Notes: a model not told the origin generated them from the sequence alone. DNA of 32,247 nt from a virus (IMGVR_UViG_3300029260_000321:1-32247); one strand, 5' to 3'. Positions 1 to 6,702 are shown, counted from the stretch's first letter. A program made the numbers and translations.

Positions 1-141
1 GAGGGTAAAATCTGGAACTTTGGAAAGCATATGTCAACTAAATATAAATTAGAAGATAAGGTGCTTGAAGAAGAGCTAGATCAAAACATTGCACTGTTGC
101 ATCTAATGAGTAAACATGTTACAAAAGATGAGCCAACATAG
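1..141 (+). CDS. C-terminal end of an unidentified protein (partial)
   Basis: Frame 1 is open from the first base of the window and ends at TAG 139-141, giving 46 residues of the C-terminus. The start lies upstream of the window. The visible part is charged and helix-prone (for example KYKLEDKVLEEELDQ) and ends in KDEPT. It overlaps the start of the next gene in another frame, as is common in this tightly packed block. No family can be named from so short a tail. Confidence 0.55.
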   Translation, partial: EGKIWNFGKHMSTKYKLEDKVLEEELDQNIALLHLMSKHVTKDEPT

Positions 142-373
142 GTTTGGTATTGTCTCACGTGACATTATACTTGCTCCTAACATTACATTACAAGCCAAAG
201 CATTATATTCTGCATTAGCTTGTTATGCAAACAAAGAGAGAACTTGTTTTCCTTCAATATCAACACTGTCCAATGACTTAAATGTTAGTGAAAGAACTAT
301 CAAACGGTTGATTAAAGAACTAAAAACAAACAATCTCATCAAGAGAATAGGCAGAAAATTGCTAATCAAATAG
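128..373 (+). CDS. Helix-turn-helix DNA-binding protein (HTH_36-like)
   Basis: This is a small protein of 81 residues that is almost entirely one winged-helix or HTH domain. The segment LTLQAKALYSAL-type helix, then FPSISTLSNDLNVSERTIKRLIKEL and a short NLIKR wing, is the pattern of the HTH_36 group. That group occurs at the N-terminus of plasmid and phage replication initiators and in small phage regulators. I chose ATG 128 because it is preceded by a purine run and gives the usual short lead into the domain. ATG 116 in the same frame would add four residues. The gene overlaps the tail of the preceding reading frame. There is no second domain, so a transcriptional regulator is more likely than a full replication initiator. 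The DNA target is unknown. Confidence 0.7.
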   Translation: MSQHRFGIVSRDIILAPNITLQAKALYSALACYANKERTCFPSISTLSNDLNVSERTIKRLIKELKTNNLIKRIGRKLLIK

Positions 374-438
374 AAACGTTAGCTATATATATGCTTATTA
401 AATTATGTATTTAAGTAAATCATTTATGTATTAGACCA

Positions 439-466
439 TTTGTACCTTTATTTTTATTTATTTTTG
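439..466 (+). promoter_or_regulatory. Candidate Bacteroidota-type promoter
   Basis: TTTG at 439-442 is followed after 16 bases by TATTTTTG at 459-466, which fits the TAnnTTTG box of Bacteroidota sigma factors. The spacer is shorter than the 19-21 bases usually seen. The box lies 22 bases upstream of the ATG at 489, in a 115-base gap after the HTH gene. The region is T-rich, so a chance match is possible. Confidence 0.35.
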
Positions 467-488
467 TTAGGCTTACTAACATGATAAA

Positions 489-761
489 ATGATAATACAG
501 TTACCCAATGGTAGAATAGTTGAGTGTTCTTTAGAACAATATTTGTCTCTTACAGATCAAGAGGTGAATGATCTAAACGGCTTAAGTACTTCATATACCA
601 AAGAAGTGGGTGATCCATTTTATAATAAGTTTTCAGGAAAGTCTGGTCCAGAAATAGATCCAGAGATATTAGAGTCAGTTCAAGAGTATGAACCTGGCCT
701 TGATGAGATAGAAGCTTATGAGAAATTGGAAGACCCGTATTTTCACTCGGATGATGTCTAA
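489..761 (+). CDS. Small acidic hypothetical protein
   Basis: I do not recognise this 90-residue protein. It is strongly acidic, especially in the second half (segments such as EIDPEILESVQEYEPGLDEI and KLEDPYF), and it has no cysteine pair, membrane segment or signal peptide. It begins after a gap with a promoter-like box and is followed 41 bases later by another acidic-tailed protein, so the two may be co-transcribed. Small acidic phage proteins often bind host proteins or mimic DNA, but nothing in the sequence shows this here. The opposite-strand frame across the same bases (550-777) is a shadow. Confidence 0.6.
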   Translation: MIIQLPNGRIVECSLEQYLSLTDQEVNDLNGLSTSYTKEVGDPFYNKFSGKSGPEIDPEILESVQEYEPGLDEIEAYEKLEDPYFHSDDV

Positions 762-802
762 TAGATAGACACACCAATCATTAATTTCAAAAACAATTTA
801 TT

Positions 803-1354
803 ATGCAAAGTAAAGTAAACATCCTAGCGGATGACATGGGAAATGTTATACGCCAATCTAGCTCAAATCCAGAATTCGGTCATGTAAGACTACAACAAAA
901 CAGAGTAACATTTGGTAATGGAGGCTGGGTTAAGAAATCCAATATTAGTACATTATTACACGGTAAACTTGAAGACCTTAAAGAAATAGGTTTAGAGAAC
1001 ATGGATACTATACCAGGTAAAATAGTTATTAAAGAATCATTAGAAGCATTTAGTAAAAATGATCCTGATAGAGATTTAAAGATAGCTGGTGAAACAGGTA
1101 TTATATGTTGTGTTGACGGACAACCTATTTATAGGAAAACATTCTTTGTAGCTGATGCTACAGCAGAGGATGTATTAATTGCACATAATAATGGTCAAGC
1201 CATTAAAGATGCAAACAGTTCAGTAACACAAGTTGAAGTTAATAATGCAACAGCAGCAGAAGCATTTGGCTTTGAAGAAACAGCTGACAACTCTGAAGTT
1301 GTAGCTGAAGAGGTAGAAGAAGAAGTTCTTGAAGAAGAGACTTTTGAATTATAA
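803..1354 (+). CDS. Conserved-looking protein with acidic C-terminal tail, possibly ssDNA-binding
   Basis: The 183-residue protein has a mixed alpha/beta body, roughly residues 1-140, with motifs such as NPEFGHVRLQQ, PGKIVIKES and DRDLKIAGETG. A low-complexity acidic tail then runs from about residue 155 (repeated E/V, ending EEETFEL). A compact domain followed by an acidic tail ending in a hydrophobic residue is the layout of single-stranded DNA-binding proteins such as bacterial SSB. Phages of Bacteroidota seem to carry related proteins, but I cannot place it in a named family. A second and better SSB candidate lies at 9423-10097. Other possibilities are a DNA mimic or a structural scaffold. 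The gene is followed by a 118-base gap holding a foldable RNA segment. Confidence 0.6.
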   Translation: MQSKVNILADDMGNVIRQSSSNPEFGHVRLQQNRVTFGNGGWVKKSNISTLLHGKLEDLKEIGLENMDTIPGKIVIKESLEAFSKNDPDRDLKIAGETGIICCVDGQPIYRKTFFVADATAEDVLIAHNNGQAIKDANSSVTQVEVNNATAAEAFGFEETADNSEVVAEEVEEEVLEEETFEL

Positions 1355-1374
1355 TTAAATTTCTGAAGAATGCT

Positions 1375-1422
1375 TGAGGTCTCCCTACAGGGAATTAAAT
1401 ACTACTAGTTGTAGTAGCCTTA
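1375..1422 (+). ncRNA. Possible three-way-junction RNA fold or 3' end structure
   Basis: The gap after the acidic-tailed gene can pair as follows. The outer stem is TGAGGT (1375-1380) with GCCTTA (1417-1422), including two G-U pairs. The first hairpin is TCCCT (1382-1386) with AGGGA (1389-1393). The second hairpin is TACTAC (1400-1405) with GTAGTA (1411-1416) around a five-base loop. A T-rich stretch follows from 1423. It could be a structured terminator or processing signal between two transcription units. It rests on hand pairing only. Confidence 0.3.
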
Positions 1423-1472
1423 TTCATTTTTATAATTTAAAATAACTTTAAAACTTTAAAACCACACGTCTT

Positions 1473-2015
1473 ATGCTAACTCAAAACCAAATAACAAAAC
1501 TAAAAGAAGAAGAAAGTAAATCTTTATTATCTCAACGCTTACAACGTTACCACTATTATGGAATATTGGAAGAATACCAATTACATCCAGCCTCAATAAT
1601 TAATTCATTTGAATATAAGAAGTTAAATCCTTATCAGCATTTCTTATTTAAGAGAGTGCTACACGGACTTAATGTTTATACTAAAGATGAAGTTGCTAAG
1701 TTACACTGGGACAAAAAGCGTAGAATATCTAAAGTATGGAAGAGATCTCAGAAAGAGATTAATTCATGGAAACAGATGATAACTAACAAAAGAGTTAATG
1801 GATTCTTTTCAAGAACCTTTACAGGTGCTGCTATGGAGTTTATTGTATCAATTCCTTGTGATGAGATACTAGATGACTACCATAACAAGTTAACATTTAA
1901 AGAGTTAAAAATAGAATATGAAGATGTAATACTATTGTTCATGTCTAAAGGCTTATTGCCTAAAAACTATTTGACACTCAAACCTAATGCTAATCAACAA
2001 GCTTTACCAGGATGA
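1473..2015 (+). CDS. Basic hypothetical protein
   Basis: The protein has 180 residues and I do not recognise it. It is rich in Lys, Arg, Tyr and His and mostly helical. The central segment (about residues 70-105, including KLHWDKKRRISKVWKRSQKEI) looks able to bind nucleic acid. No zinc ligands, catalytic motif or membrane segment are visible. Its stop overlaps the next start as ATGA, so it is translationally coupled to the HNH protein and, through that, to the SF2 helicase. All three probably work in the same DNA-processing step. A role as a DNA-binding adaptor for the nuclease-helicase pair is inference. Confidence 0.65.
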   Translation: MLTQNQITKLKEEESKSLLSQRLQRYHYYGILEEYQLHPASIINSFEYKKLNPYQHFLFKRVLHGLNVYTKDEVAKLHWDKKRRISKVWKRSQKEINSWKQMITNKRVNGFFSRTFTGAAMEFIVSIPCDEILDDYHNKLTFKELKIEYEDVILLFMSKGLLPKNYLTLKPNANQQALPG

Positions 2016-2419
2016 TTGAACAAAAAAGAAAACTATGTAATAATTGCAATACTGAGCAGTTCATTTGGAAGAATGATAAAGGCAGCCGGTATTGCAAGAA
2101 TTGCTGGTATAAAGCAAAGAAGACTACTAAACCACTTGCTAGAAAACGTATTAACCCTAAATCTAAAAAGATGCAGGTGTTAGACTTGGCTTATTCTAAG
2201 TTAAGACGTAAATTCATGGAAGAAAAGCCCACATGTGAAGCAGCATTACATTGTTGTAATGGTGGCTCAACTGATGTCCATCATAAGAAAGGACGTGGGG
2301 AATATCATTTAGTAGTTAGTACTTGGCTATCAGTATGTAGGCCATGCCATAACTATATTGAAGAACATCCGGATGAAGCAATTGAATTAGGATACTCACT
2401 AAAAAGAAACCAGGAATGA
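2012..2419 (+). CDS. HNH endonuclease-like protein with N-terminal zinc ribbon
   Basis: The 135-residue protein has two zinc-type regions. Residues 9-12 and 28-31 form a CxxC...CxxC ribbon. The C-terminal half has the HNH (beta-beta-alpha metal) layout: C75 and C81/C82, then D88-V-H90-H91, then C109-R-P-C112-H113-N114. In this family the first His of the DVHH-type strand activates water and a later His or Asn binds the catalytic metal, while the Cys pairs hold a structural zinc. The gene overlaps its neighbours on both sides by ATGA, and the next gene is an SF2 helicase, which suggests a nuclease-helicase pair in replication or recombination. It could instead be a free-standing homing-type HNH gene, but the tight overlaps argue for a native operon member. 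Confidence 0.75.
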   Translation: MIEQKRKLCNNCNTEQFIWKNDKGSRYCKNCWYKAKKTTKPLARKRINPKSKKMQVLDLAYSKLRRKFMEEKPTCEAALHCCNGGSTDVHHKKGRGEYHLVVSTWLSVCRPCHNYIEEHPDEAIELGYSLKRNQE

Positions 2420-3537
2420 CAAGAGAAGTAGTACAAGCAGATGCATTATCAATAGCATCACAACATAAGAGATGTGGACTAGCCATATCTATGGGACTTG
2501 GTAAGACAAGAATAGCAATACAACATTTACAAAGGAACTATCACGCGTTGGTAGAAGCTTTAGTTGTAATTCCTAAACACTCTGTAGCACAATCTTGGAT
2601 AGATGAATTGGAAAAGATGAACTTGCAAAGTTTAGTTAAACATATAACGTTTACAACTTACCTATCCATCAATAAACATAAACCTACGGAGTTTGATGTA
2701 GTCTATTTAGATGAATGTCATAGTCTGTTACCTAATCATGATAAGTTTTTATCAGCTTTTACAGGTAAGATTCTTGGATTAACAGGAACTCCACCAAAAG
2801 ATGATAGTTCACTTAAAGGGATAATGGTTAATAGGTATTGTCCAATCAAGTTTAAGTTTTCTGTAGATCAAGCAACAGATTCTAATATCTTAAATAATTA
2901 TAAAATTATAGTTCATCAATTAGTTTTATCAAAGACAGCAGCCTTAAAGAAGAAAAACAAGGCAGGTGGTCAGTGGTATACTTCAGAACTTAAAGATTAT
3001 AATTATACAAGTAGTAGAGTTGCTGATGCACAAACACCTAAACAAAAGCAGTTTGCAGCTATCATGAGAATGAGAGCATTAATGGAATACAATACTAAAG
3101 AATTATATGCTAAGTCATTAGCAAAGAGTCTTGGTACAAAATGTATTATATTTGCAAATACCCAGAAGCAAGCAGATAGATTGTGTGAGCATAGCTATCA
3201 TTCTAAGAATCCAAAGTCAGAAGATAACCTTGAGTTATTCTCTGATGGCAGAATAGATAGGTTGTCATGTGTATTGCAGTTAAGTGAAGGTGTAACTATA
3301 CCTGACTTAAAGCAAGGTATAATCATGCATGCTTATGGTAATGAGAGAAAATCATCACAAAGAATAGGAAGACTGCTTAGGCTTAATCCCAGTGAAACTG
3401 CTGTATGTCATATATTATGTTATGTAGGCACACAAGATGAGATATGGGTTAAAAATGCCCTTAAAGAGTTTGAACCAACAAAAATTAAATATCATAACCC
3501 GTTAAATAACCAGAAAAAACTATGGAAACATTATTAA
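2416..3537 (+). CDS. Superfamily 2 DNA helicase (DECH-box)
   Basis: This is an ATP-dependent helicase or translocase of 373 residues, compact for the family. Motif I is SMGLGKT (Walker A, K30-T31) and motif II is DECH at 99-102. Motif III is TGTP at 123-126, and motif VI is QRIGRLLR near residue 317. The start is early: only about 20 residues precede Walker A, with VVQADALSIA acting as a Q-like motif. The protein therefore contains just the two RecA lobes and no accessory domain. RecG-, UvsW- and Snf2-type phage helicases of this kind remodel forks or branched DNA. It is coupled by ATGA to the HNH gene upstream, and its 3' end overlaps a small membrane-protein gene. The exact substrate cannot be read from the sequence. 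Confidence 0.85.
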   Translation: MTREVVQADALSIASQHKRCGLAISMGLGKTRIAIQHLQRNYHALVEALVVIPKHSVAQSWIDELEKMNLQSLVKHITFTTYLSINKHKPTEFDVVYLDECHSLLPNHDKFLSAFTGKILGLTGTPPKDDSSLKGIMVNRYCPIKFKFSVDQATDSNILNNYKIIVHQLVLSKTAALKKKNKAGGQWYTSELKDYNYTSSRVADAQTPKQKQFAAIMRMRALMEYNTKELYAKSLAKSLGTKCIIFANTQKQADRLCEHSYHSKNPKSEDNLELFSDGRIDRLSCVLQLSEGVTIPDLKQGIIMHAYGNERKSSQRIGRLLRLNPSETAVCHILCYVGTQDEIWVKNALKEFEPTKIKYHNPLNNQKKLWKHY

Positions 3538-3689
3538 TTATTTTATTCGTACTTGCAGAAATGTGTGGAATTGCTATTGTCTATATGATAGGTAAACACA
3601 TGGGCTCTAAAAATCTAAAAGAATCTTTAAATGACTTAACTGTTAGAGAGATGCTAGAACACAAAAGAAATAACTTTAAATCTATATAG
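3522..3689 (+). CDS. Small single-span membrane protein
   Basis: A 55-residue frame starts at ATG 3522, inside the helicase 3' end, and stops at TAG 3687-3689, three bases before the next start. Residues 2-24 are strongly hydrophobic (LLIILFVLAEMCGIAIV), followed by a charged cytoplasmic-type tail ending RNNFKSI. The layout is one N-terminal transmembrane helix with a short soluble tail. It fills exactly the gap between its neighbours, which supports its being real. Function is unknown. Small phage membrane proteins may act in lysis or exclusion, but nothing here decides that. Confidence 0.6.
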   Translation: METLLIILFVLAEMCGIAIVYMIGKHMGSKNLKESLNDLTVREMLEHKRNNFKSI

Positions 3690-3691
3690 TC

Positions 3692-3925
3692 ATGGGTAGA
3701 ATGAAAGAAATATTTATAGATCAGTACAATCAAGAGCACAAAGGAAGTCATGATGCTTTTATACATAGTATGTCTAGGCGTGCTATAGAAGAATATATAA
3801 CAGAAGGTGATACACCTTGTCCTAACTGTAGTCAACCAACCTTATTACGCAATGAAGGCAACGCTAAATGTTTAGAGTGTAGCCAAGAATTTGTTTATGT
3901 AGGTGATGCATTAAGATTCTTATGA
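3692..3925 (+). CDS. Small zinc-ribbon protein
   Basis: The 77-residue protein has a C-terminal zinc ribbon made of a CPNC knuckle (about residues 46-49) and a CLEC knuckle (about 62-65), each CxxC, with the usual short beta-hairpin spacing. The N-terminal half is helical and charged. Such single-ribbon proteins bind nucleic acid or sit on RNA polymerase or replication proteins. The stop overlaps the start of the next gene as ATGA. No catalytic residues are visible. I cannot give a function beyond probable zinc binding. Confidence 0.7.
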   Translation: MGRMKEIFIDQYNQEHKGSHDAFIHSMSRRAIEEYITEGDTPCPNCSQPTLLRNEGNAKCLECSQEFVYVGDALRFL

Positions 3926-4203
3926 GTCAGTGTCATATGGCAGAAGTGGATTACCACGGCCATGATGCAGAAGTAGAATATACTTTTGATCCAGGAGAAC
4001 CTGAAGTACATACTGAATCTAACGGAGATCCCGGAACACCTGGGATCGGTCCATCTATAGATATAACAAGAATTTGGGTGGAGTTAGAAAGTAATGAAGG
4101 ACGTACAGTGATGGTGGATGTATCTAGTATATTTTATGAGACGTCTATAGAACAAGATATAATAGAATATCATGAAGAAATACTAAGAAATAACCATGGA
4201 TGA
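3922..4203 (+). CDS. Acidic hypothetical protein
   Basis: The 93-residue protein is very acidic and has a Gly/Pro-rich central linker (DPGTPGIGPS). The second half is beta-rich (ITRIWVELES, RTVMVDVSSI) and ends in a helix EQDIIEYHEEIL. There is no signal peptide, membrane span or metal motif apart from scattered His residues near the start (YHGHD). It overlaps the zinc-ribbon gene upstream (ATGA) and the next small gene downstream by eight bases, so it belongs to the same operon. I do not recognise the family. Confidence 0.6.
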   Translation: MSQCHMAEVDYHGHDAEVEYTFDPGEPEVHTESNGDPGTPGIGPSIDITRIWVELESNEGRTVMVDVSSIFYETSIEQDIIEYHEEILRNNHG

Positions 4204-4336
4204 TAGAATAGTAAAAGTAATTAATAACAGAACTTATGTTTTTAGTAATAATCAGTGGGTTAATGAGAAATCTAATGTTGAGTTAGATCCTCATGACCCA
4301 GATTACCGTATAGCATGGGATATAGAACCAATATAA
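4196..4336 (+). CDS. Very small hypothetical protein
   Basis: A 46-residue frame starts at ATG 4196 inside the end of the preceding gene and stops at TAA 4334-4336, one base before the next start. It begins MDDRIVKVINNRTYVF and then holds W21 and an acidic stretch (VELDPHDPDYRI). The start, a short beta-hairpin-like motif with a Trp, is plausible for a small folded protein. Exact filling of the gap between two genes is the main support. Function is unknown. Confidence 0.55.
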   Translation: MDDRIVKVINNRTYVFSNNQWVNEKSNVELDPHDPDYRIAWDIEPI

Positions 4337-4337
4337 A

Positions 4338-4607
4338 ATGGCAAATAAAAAAAGCAAAAAGCATTTAGAAGACCACACTGAGCTTCATAGAAAAGCTAAA
4401 GAGTTAAAAGATCAGGAATCATACAGAGCCAAAAAGAAAAAAAGCAAGAAATATAGACAGTATAGAAGTAACCAAGGTAGGTCTCCACAAGATATGGAAA
4501 GTAAATACCAAGGTTGCATATGGACTGCTGGATTTGGATTTGTATTAATTTTAGGAGCAGGACTTTGGGAACTAATATTATGGTTAAGTAAAGTTATAGC
4601 AGGATGA
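4338..4607 (+). CDS. Basic protein with a C-terminal membrane anchor
   Basis: The first 56 residues of this 89-residue protein are highly charged and Lys/Arg-rich (KKSKKHL, RAKKKKSKKYRQYR), consistent with nucleic-acid or phospholipid contact on the cytoplasmic side. Residues 60-87 form one hydrophobic helix containing WTAGFGFVLILGAGLW. The order, basic soluble part then C-terminal anchor, matches tail-anchored proteins. A membrane tether for DNA or a lysis accessory are both possible. It overlaps the next gene by ATGA. Confidence 0.6.
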   Translation: MANKKSKKHLEDHTELHRKAKELKDQESYRAKKKKSKKYRQYRSNQGRSPQDMESKYQGCIWTAGFGFVLILGAGLWELILWLSKVIAG

Positions 4608-4987
4608 AGGATAACTTGTTTATAAAAGCATCTATTAAAGATGGTGAGTTACATTTTCCTATAAAAGCAGTGGGTACTAGGTTTAAGAAATTCTTAAACC
4701 AATTACCTGATGACTCTAGATTAGAAATATTTATAGGAGTTGGTGGTGACAAAGGTAGTAACCCTCAACTGGCTAGAATACATGCTATGATTAGAGAAAT
4801 AGCACAAGAAATTGGCTACACGTTTGTAGAAGCCAAATTAGAAGTAAAAAGAGCCGCAGGACTATGTTTTGTAAGAAACAAACAAGAGTATTGTAAATCT
4901 TTTGGAGATTGTGATAAAGAAGAGTTAAACCTTGTAATACAAGCATGTGTAGAGATAGGAAACTTTAATAATATGAATCTAAGATAA
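4604..4987 (+). CDS. Hypothetical protein, weakly NinB-like
   Basis: The 127-residue protein has a beta-rich start (residues 5-50) with an FPIKAVGTRFKKFLNQLPDD segment. A helix LARIHAMIREIAQEIGY follows, and a C-terminal helix EELNLVIQACVEIG. The plan of a beta sheet, a helix carrying a Q/N-x-R or xxRIHAM step, then EIGYTFVEAK, recalls phage proteins grouped with the lambda NinB/Orf recombination mediators, which bind SSB-coated single-stranded DNA. The resemblance is by eye and weak, and the usual Trp-rich segment is missing. It is the last gene of the first plus-strand block; the next gene runs the other way and its stop codon abuts this one. Confidence 0.45.
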   Translation: MKDNLFIKASIKDGELHFPIKAVGTRFKKFLNQLPDDSRLEIFIGVGGDKGSNPQLARIHAMIREIAQEIGYTFVEAKLEVKRAAGLCFVRNKQEYCKSFGDCDKEELNLVIQACVEIGNFNNMNLR

Positions 4988-5416
4988 CTACTTAACAATA
5001 GTCATTTTAGCATTTATATCTTTAATTTTTTCTGATACATCCGCTCCTTTTTGAATCATTTTAGAAAGCTCTGCTAATTCTTCTTTAGTTGCAGTTGTTT
5101 CTGTTTTAATCTCTAGATTTTGTTCTACAGCCATATACTTAAGTAGCTGTATTAAAGAGAACAAGGTGTAGATATCAGATTCAAATTCATCTAATTGTAT
5201 TTTTTCTTGTTCTTCAAGAGGTAATTTAGCATTATCAACAATTTTATCAAATTTGGCAAAGATGGTAGGTAACTCAGAACCCTTATCACTATTTTGAATA
5301 ATTATCTTATTAGTAATTCTTTCTAAACCGTGTATATAAGCAGGATTAATTTTTACTCCTGTAATATCCTTGGTAAAGTCATATGTTACTCTTGAGTGTA
5401 CTTCTTGATCAGCCAT
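4988..5416 (-). CDS. Minus-strand coiled-coil hypothetical protein
   Basis: The 142-residue protein is the only minus-strand gene within the first 22 kb. It is mainly helical. Residues 60-142 contain heptad-like stretches (PLEEQEKIQLDEFESDI, ATKEELAELSKMIQKG) that suggest a coiled coil or dimer. There is no HTH, signal peptide or membrane helix. Its start lies 45 bases from the divergent UDG gene, and a TATATTTG box is correctly placed for it at 5434-5441. A singleton facing the other way often has its own timing of expression, so a role in regulation is an inference. I do not recognise the family. Confidence 0.65.
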   Translation of the reverse strand: MADQEVHSRVTYDFTKDITGVKINPAYIHGLERITNKIIIQNSDKGSELPTIFAKFDKIVDNAKLPLEEQEKIQLDEFESDIYTLFSLIQLLKYMAVEQNLEIKTETTATKEELAELSKMIQKGADVSEKIKDINAKMTIVK

Positions 5417-5433
5417 AATAAATAATTTAATAA

Positions 5434-5441
5434 CAAATATA
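5434..5441 (-). promoter_or_regulatory. Promoter -7 box for the minus-strand 142-residue gene
   Basis: Read on the minus strand, 5441-5434 is TATATTTG, an exact TAnnTTTG match, ending 18 bases before the ATG at 5416. No TTTG lies at the ideal distance upstream, so only the -7 half is convincing. The divergent UDG gene begins 20 bases away. Confidence 0.45.
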
Positions 5442-5460
5442 CTATAATTTACAACAAAAA

Positions 5461-6153
5461 ATGGACATAGACATTAATTTATTAAGAGATAATTTAAACA
5501 ACAAGCTGAAAGACAGCAGTTGGGACCGAATGCTGTCACCATATGTTAATGGTTTAAGCTTTGATCATATAATGAATACACTAATTGAAAATGTAGAACA
5601 AGGCAGGCGTTTTACTCCTAAATTTAAAGATGTATTTAATGGTTTTTATGAATGCCCTTATGATAATCTAAAGGTAGTTATAGTAGGACAAGATCCGTAT
5701 CCACAGTTAGGTGTAGCTGATGGTATAGCATTTAGCTGTAGTGTAAAAGGTAAAGCTGAGAAGTCTTTACAATATATACTGAAACAGACTACTGGCAAAA
5801 CAGTATATACACCTGAAGAGTGTGATTTAAGACGTTGGGCTAACCAAGGTGTACTACTTATTAATACTGCATTTACTTGTGAAGTTAATAAGATTGGTTC
5901 ACACTATGGTATATGGAAAAGCTTTACAGAACATGTCTTTGATAATATCAATAGACATAACCCAGATACAATATTTATATTGATGGGTAAGAAAGCTGAA
6001 GCATGGCAAACTTTACTTCCTAACTGTAAAATTCTTAAATGTTCTCATCCGGCTTCCGCTGCTTATAGAGGAGGTGAATGGGATTCAAATGATGTTTTTG
6101 ATAAAGCAAATGAAATATTAAATACGCAAGATAAAGCTTGTATAAACTGGTAA
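5461..6153 (+). CDS. ung: Family 1 uracil-DNA glycosylase
   Basis: The enzyme cuts uracil from DNA by hydrolysing the N-glycosidic bond. It has 230 residues, close to the normal length (E. coli Ung is 229). The water-activating loop is GQDPYPQ (76-82) with catalytic D78, followed by ADGIAFS. The beta-strand motif is LLIN (132-135). The DNA-intercalation loop is HPASAA starting at H196, where most members have HPSPLS. Two changes are notable: P81 replaces the His of GQDPYH, and the Leu of the minor-groove wedge is not obvious. The essential Asp and His are both present, so it should be active. Phages of Bacteroidota often carry UDG with nucleotide-metabolism genes; no dUTPase was seen here. 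The start at 5461 follows an A-rich leader and has no SD site. Confidence 0.92.
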   Translation: MDIDINLLRDNLNNKLKDSSWDRMLSPYVNGLSFDHIMNTLIENVEQGRRFTPKFKDVFNGFYECPYDNLKVVIVGQDPYPQLGVADGIAFSCSVKGKAEKSLQYILKQTTGKTVYTPEECDLRRWANQGVLLINTAFTCEVNKIGSHYGIWKSFTEHVFDNINRHNPDTIFILMGKKAEAWQTLLPNCKILKCSHPASAAYRGGEWDSNDVFDKANEILNTQDKACINW

Positions 6154-6168
6154 TAATAAGTATATTTG
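6138..6168 (+). promoter_or_regulatory. Promoter for the replication operon
   Basis: TTG at 6138-6140, a 20-base spacer and TATATTTG at 6161-6168 form a complete Bacteroidota promoter. The next ATG (6190) lies 21 bases downstream, leaving a leader of roughly 15 bases. It overlaps the last codons of the UDG gene. This is the best promoter match in the window by sequence, spacing and position. Confidence 0.6.
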
Positions 6169-6189
6169 TAACCCCGTAACTGTAACTAA

Positions 6190-6702
6190 ATGATTGATAA
6201 TCAAAAGATTAAACAAAAAGCTCAGATAGAGCGCTTTAAGAAGAAATTCTATAGAGAACATGATATAAAACTTTATGTTTTAACTCCTGTAACATCTAAA
6301 TCTACTTTAACATTAGCAATTTATAAAGAATTGACTTTACATACTATAGTTGAAGATCATCCTAAGTATAAAAACTATGATTTTAAGACTAGAACTAGAG
6401 AACGTGATTTTATAATGTATATTCAGGTAATGAGTTTCTTAGCTTTTAATGATGGTTATTCTAAAACTTCTATCGGTAAGGCTATCTTTAGAGGTCATGC
6501 TACTATTATTAACTCTTGTAAAACAGTTAGTAATGGTATAGAAACCAAAGATAAAACTTTCTGCAAAATACTTGAAAAATTACAAAAAAAAATAGATGGA
6601 TATGTGGGAATTATTACAAAAGATATTAAAAGAAAAGATGACACCAAATCAAGCTCTGATCCTATTTGGGATCAAGCAAGGCGTTTCATCAACCAACACT
6701 AG
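6190..6702 (+). CDS. Stand-alone DnaA domain IV-like DNA-binding protein
   Basis: The 170-residue protein resembles the C-terminal origin-binding domain of DnaA. Residues 67-88 (KTRTRERDFIMYIQVMSFLA) match the helix that begins with conserved Arg residues. SKTSIGKAIF (91-100) matches the basic-loop and recognition-helix region, and GHATIINSCK (102-111) corresponds to the DnaA signature DHTTVLHACR. No Walker A or AAA+ domain is present, so it can bind DnaA-box-like DNA but not assemble as DnaA does. It could mark a phage origin, regulate transcription or compete with host DnaA. It lies directly behind the best promoter in the window and upstream of the DnaB gene. Its last 107 bases overlap the next gene out of frame. 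It could also be a Trp repressor-type HTH protein, which shares the fold. Confidence 0.65.
   Translation: MIDNQKIKQKAQIERFKKKFYREHDIKLYVLTPVTSKSTLTLAIYKELTLHTIVEDHPKYKNYDFKTRTRERDFIMYIQVMSFLAFNDGYSKTSIGKAIFRGHATIINSCKTVSNGIETKDKTFCKILEKLQKKIDGYVGIITKDIKRKDDTKSSSDPIWDQARRFINQH

Noticed and set aside
550-777. Minus-strand 75-residue frame opposite the gene at 489
   Set aside because: It covers an acidic plus-strand gene with better composition and position, has no context of its own, and begins past that gene's stop.
3147-3154. TATATTTG promoter box
   Set aside because: It is inside the SF2 helicase coding sequence with no gene start nearby. It shows the chance rate of this motif in AT-rich DNA.
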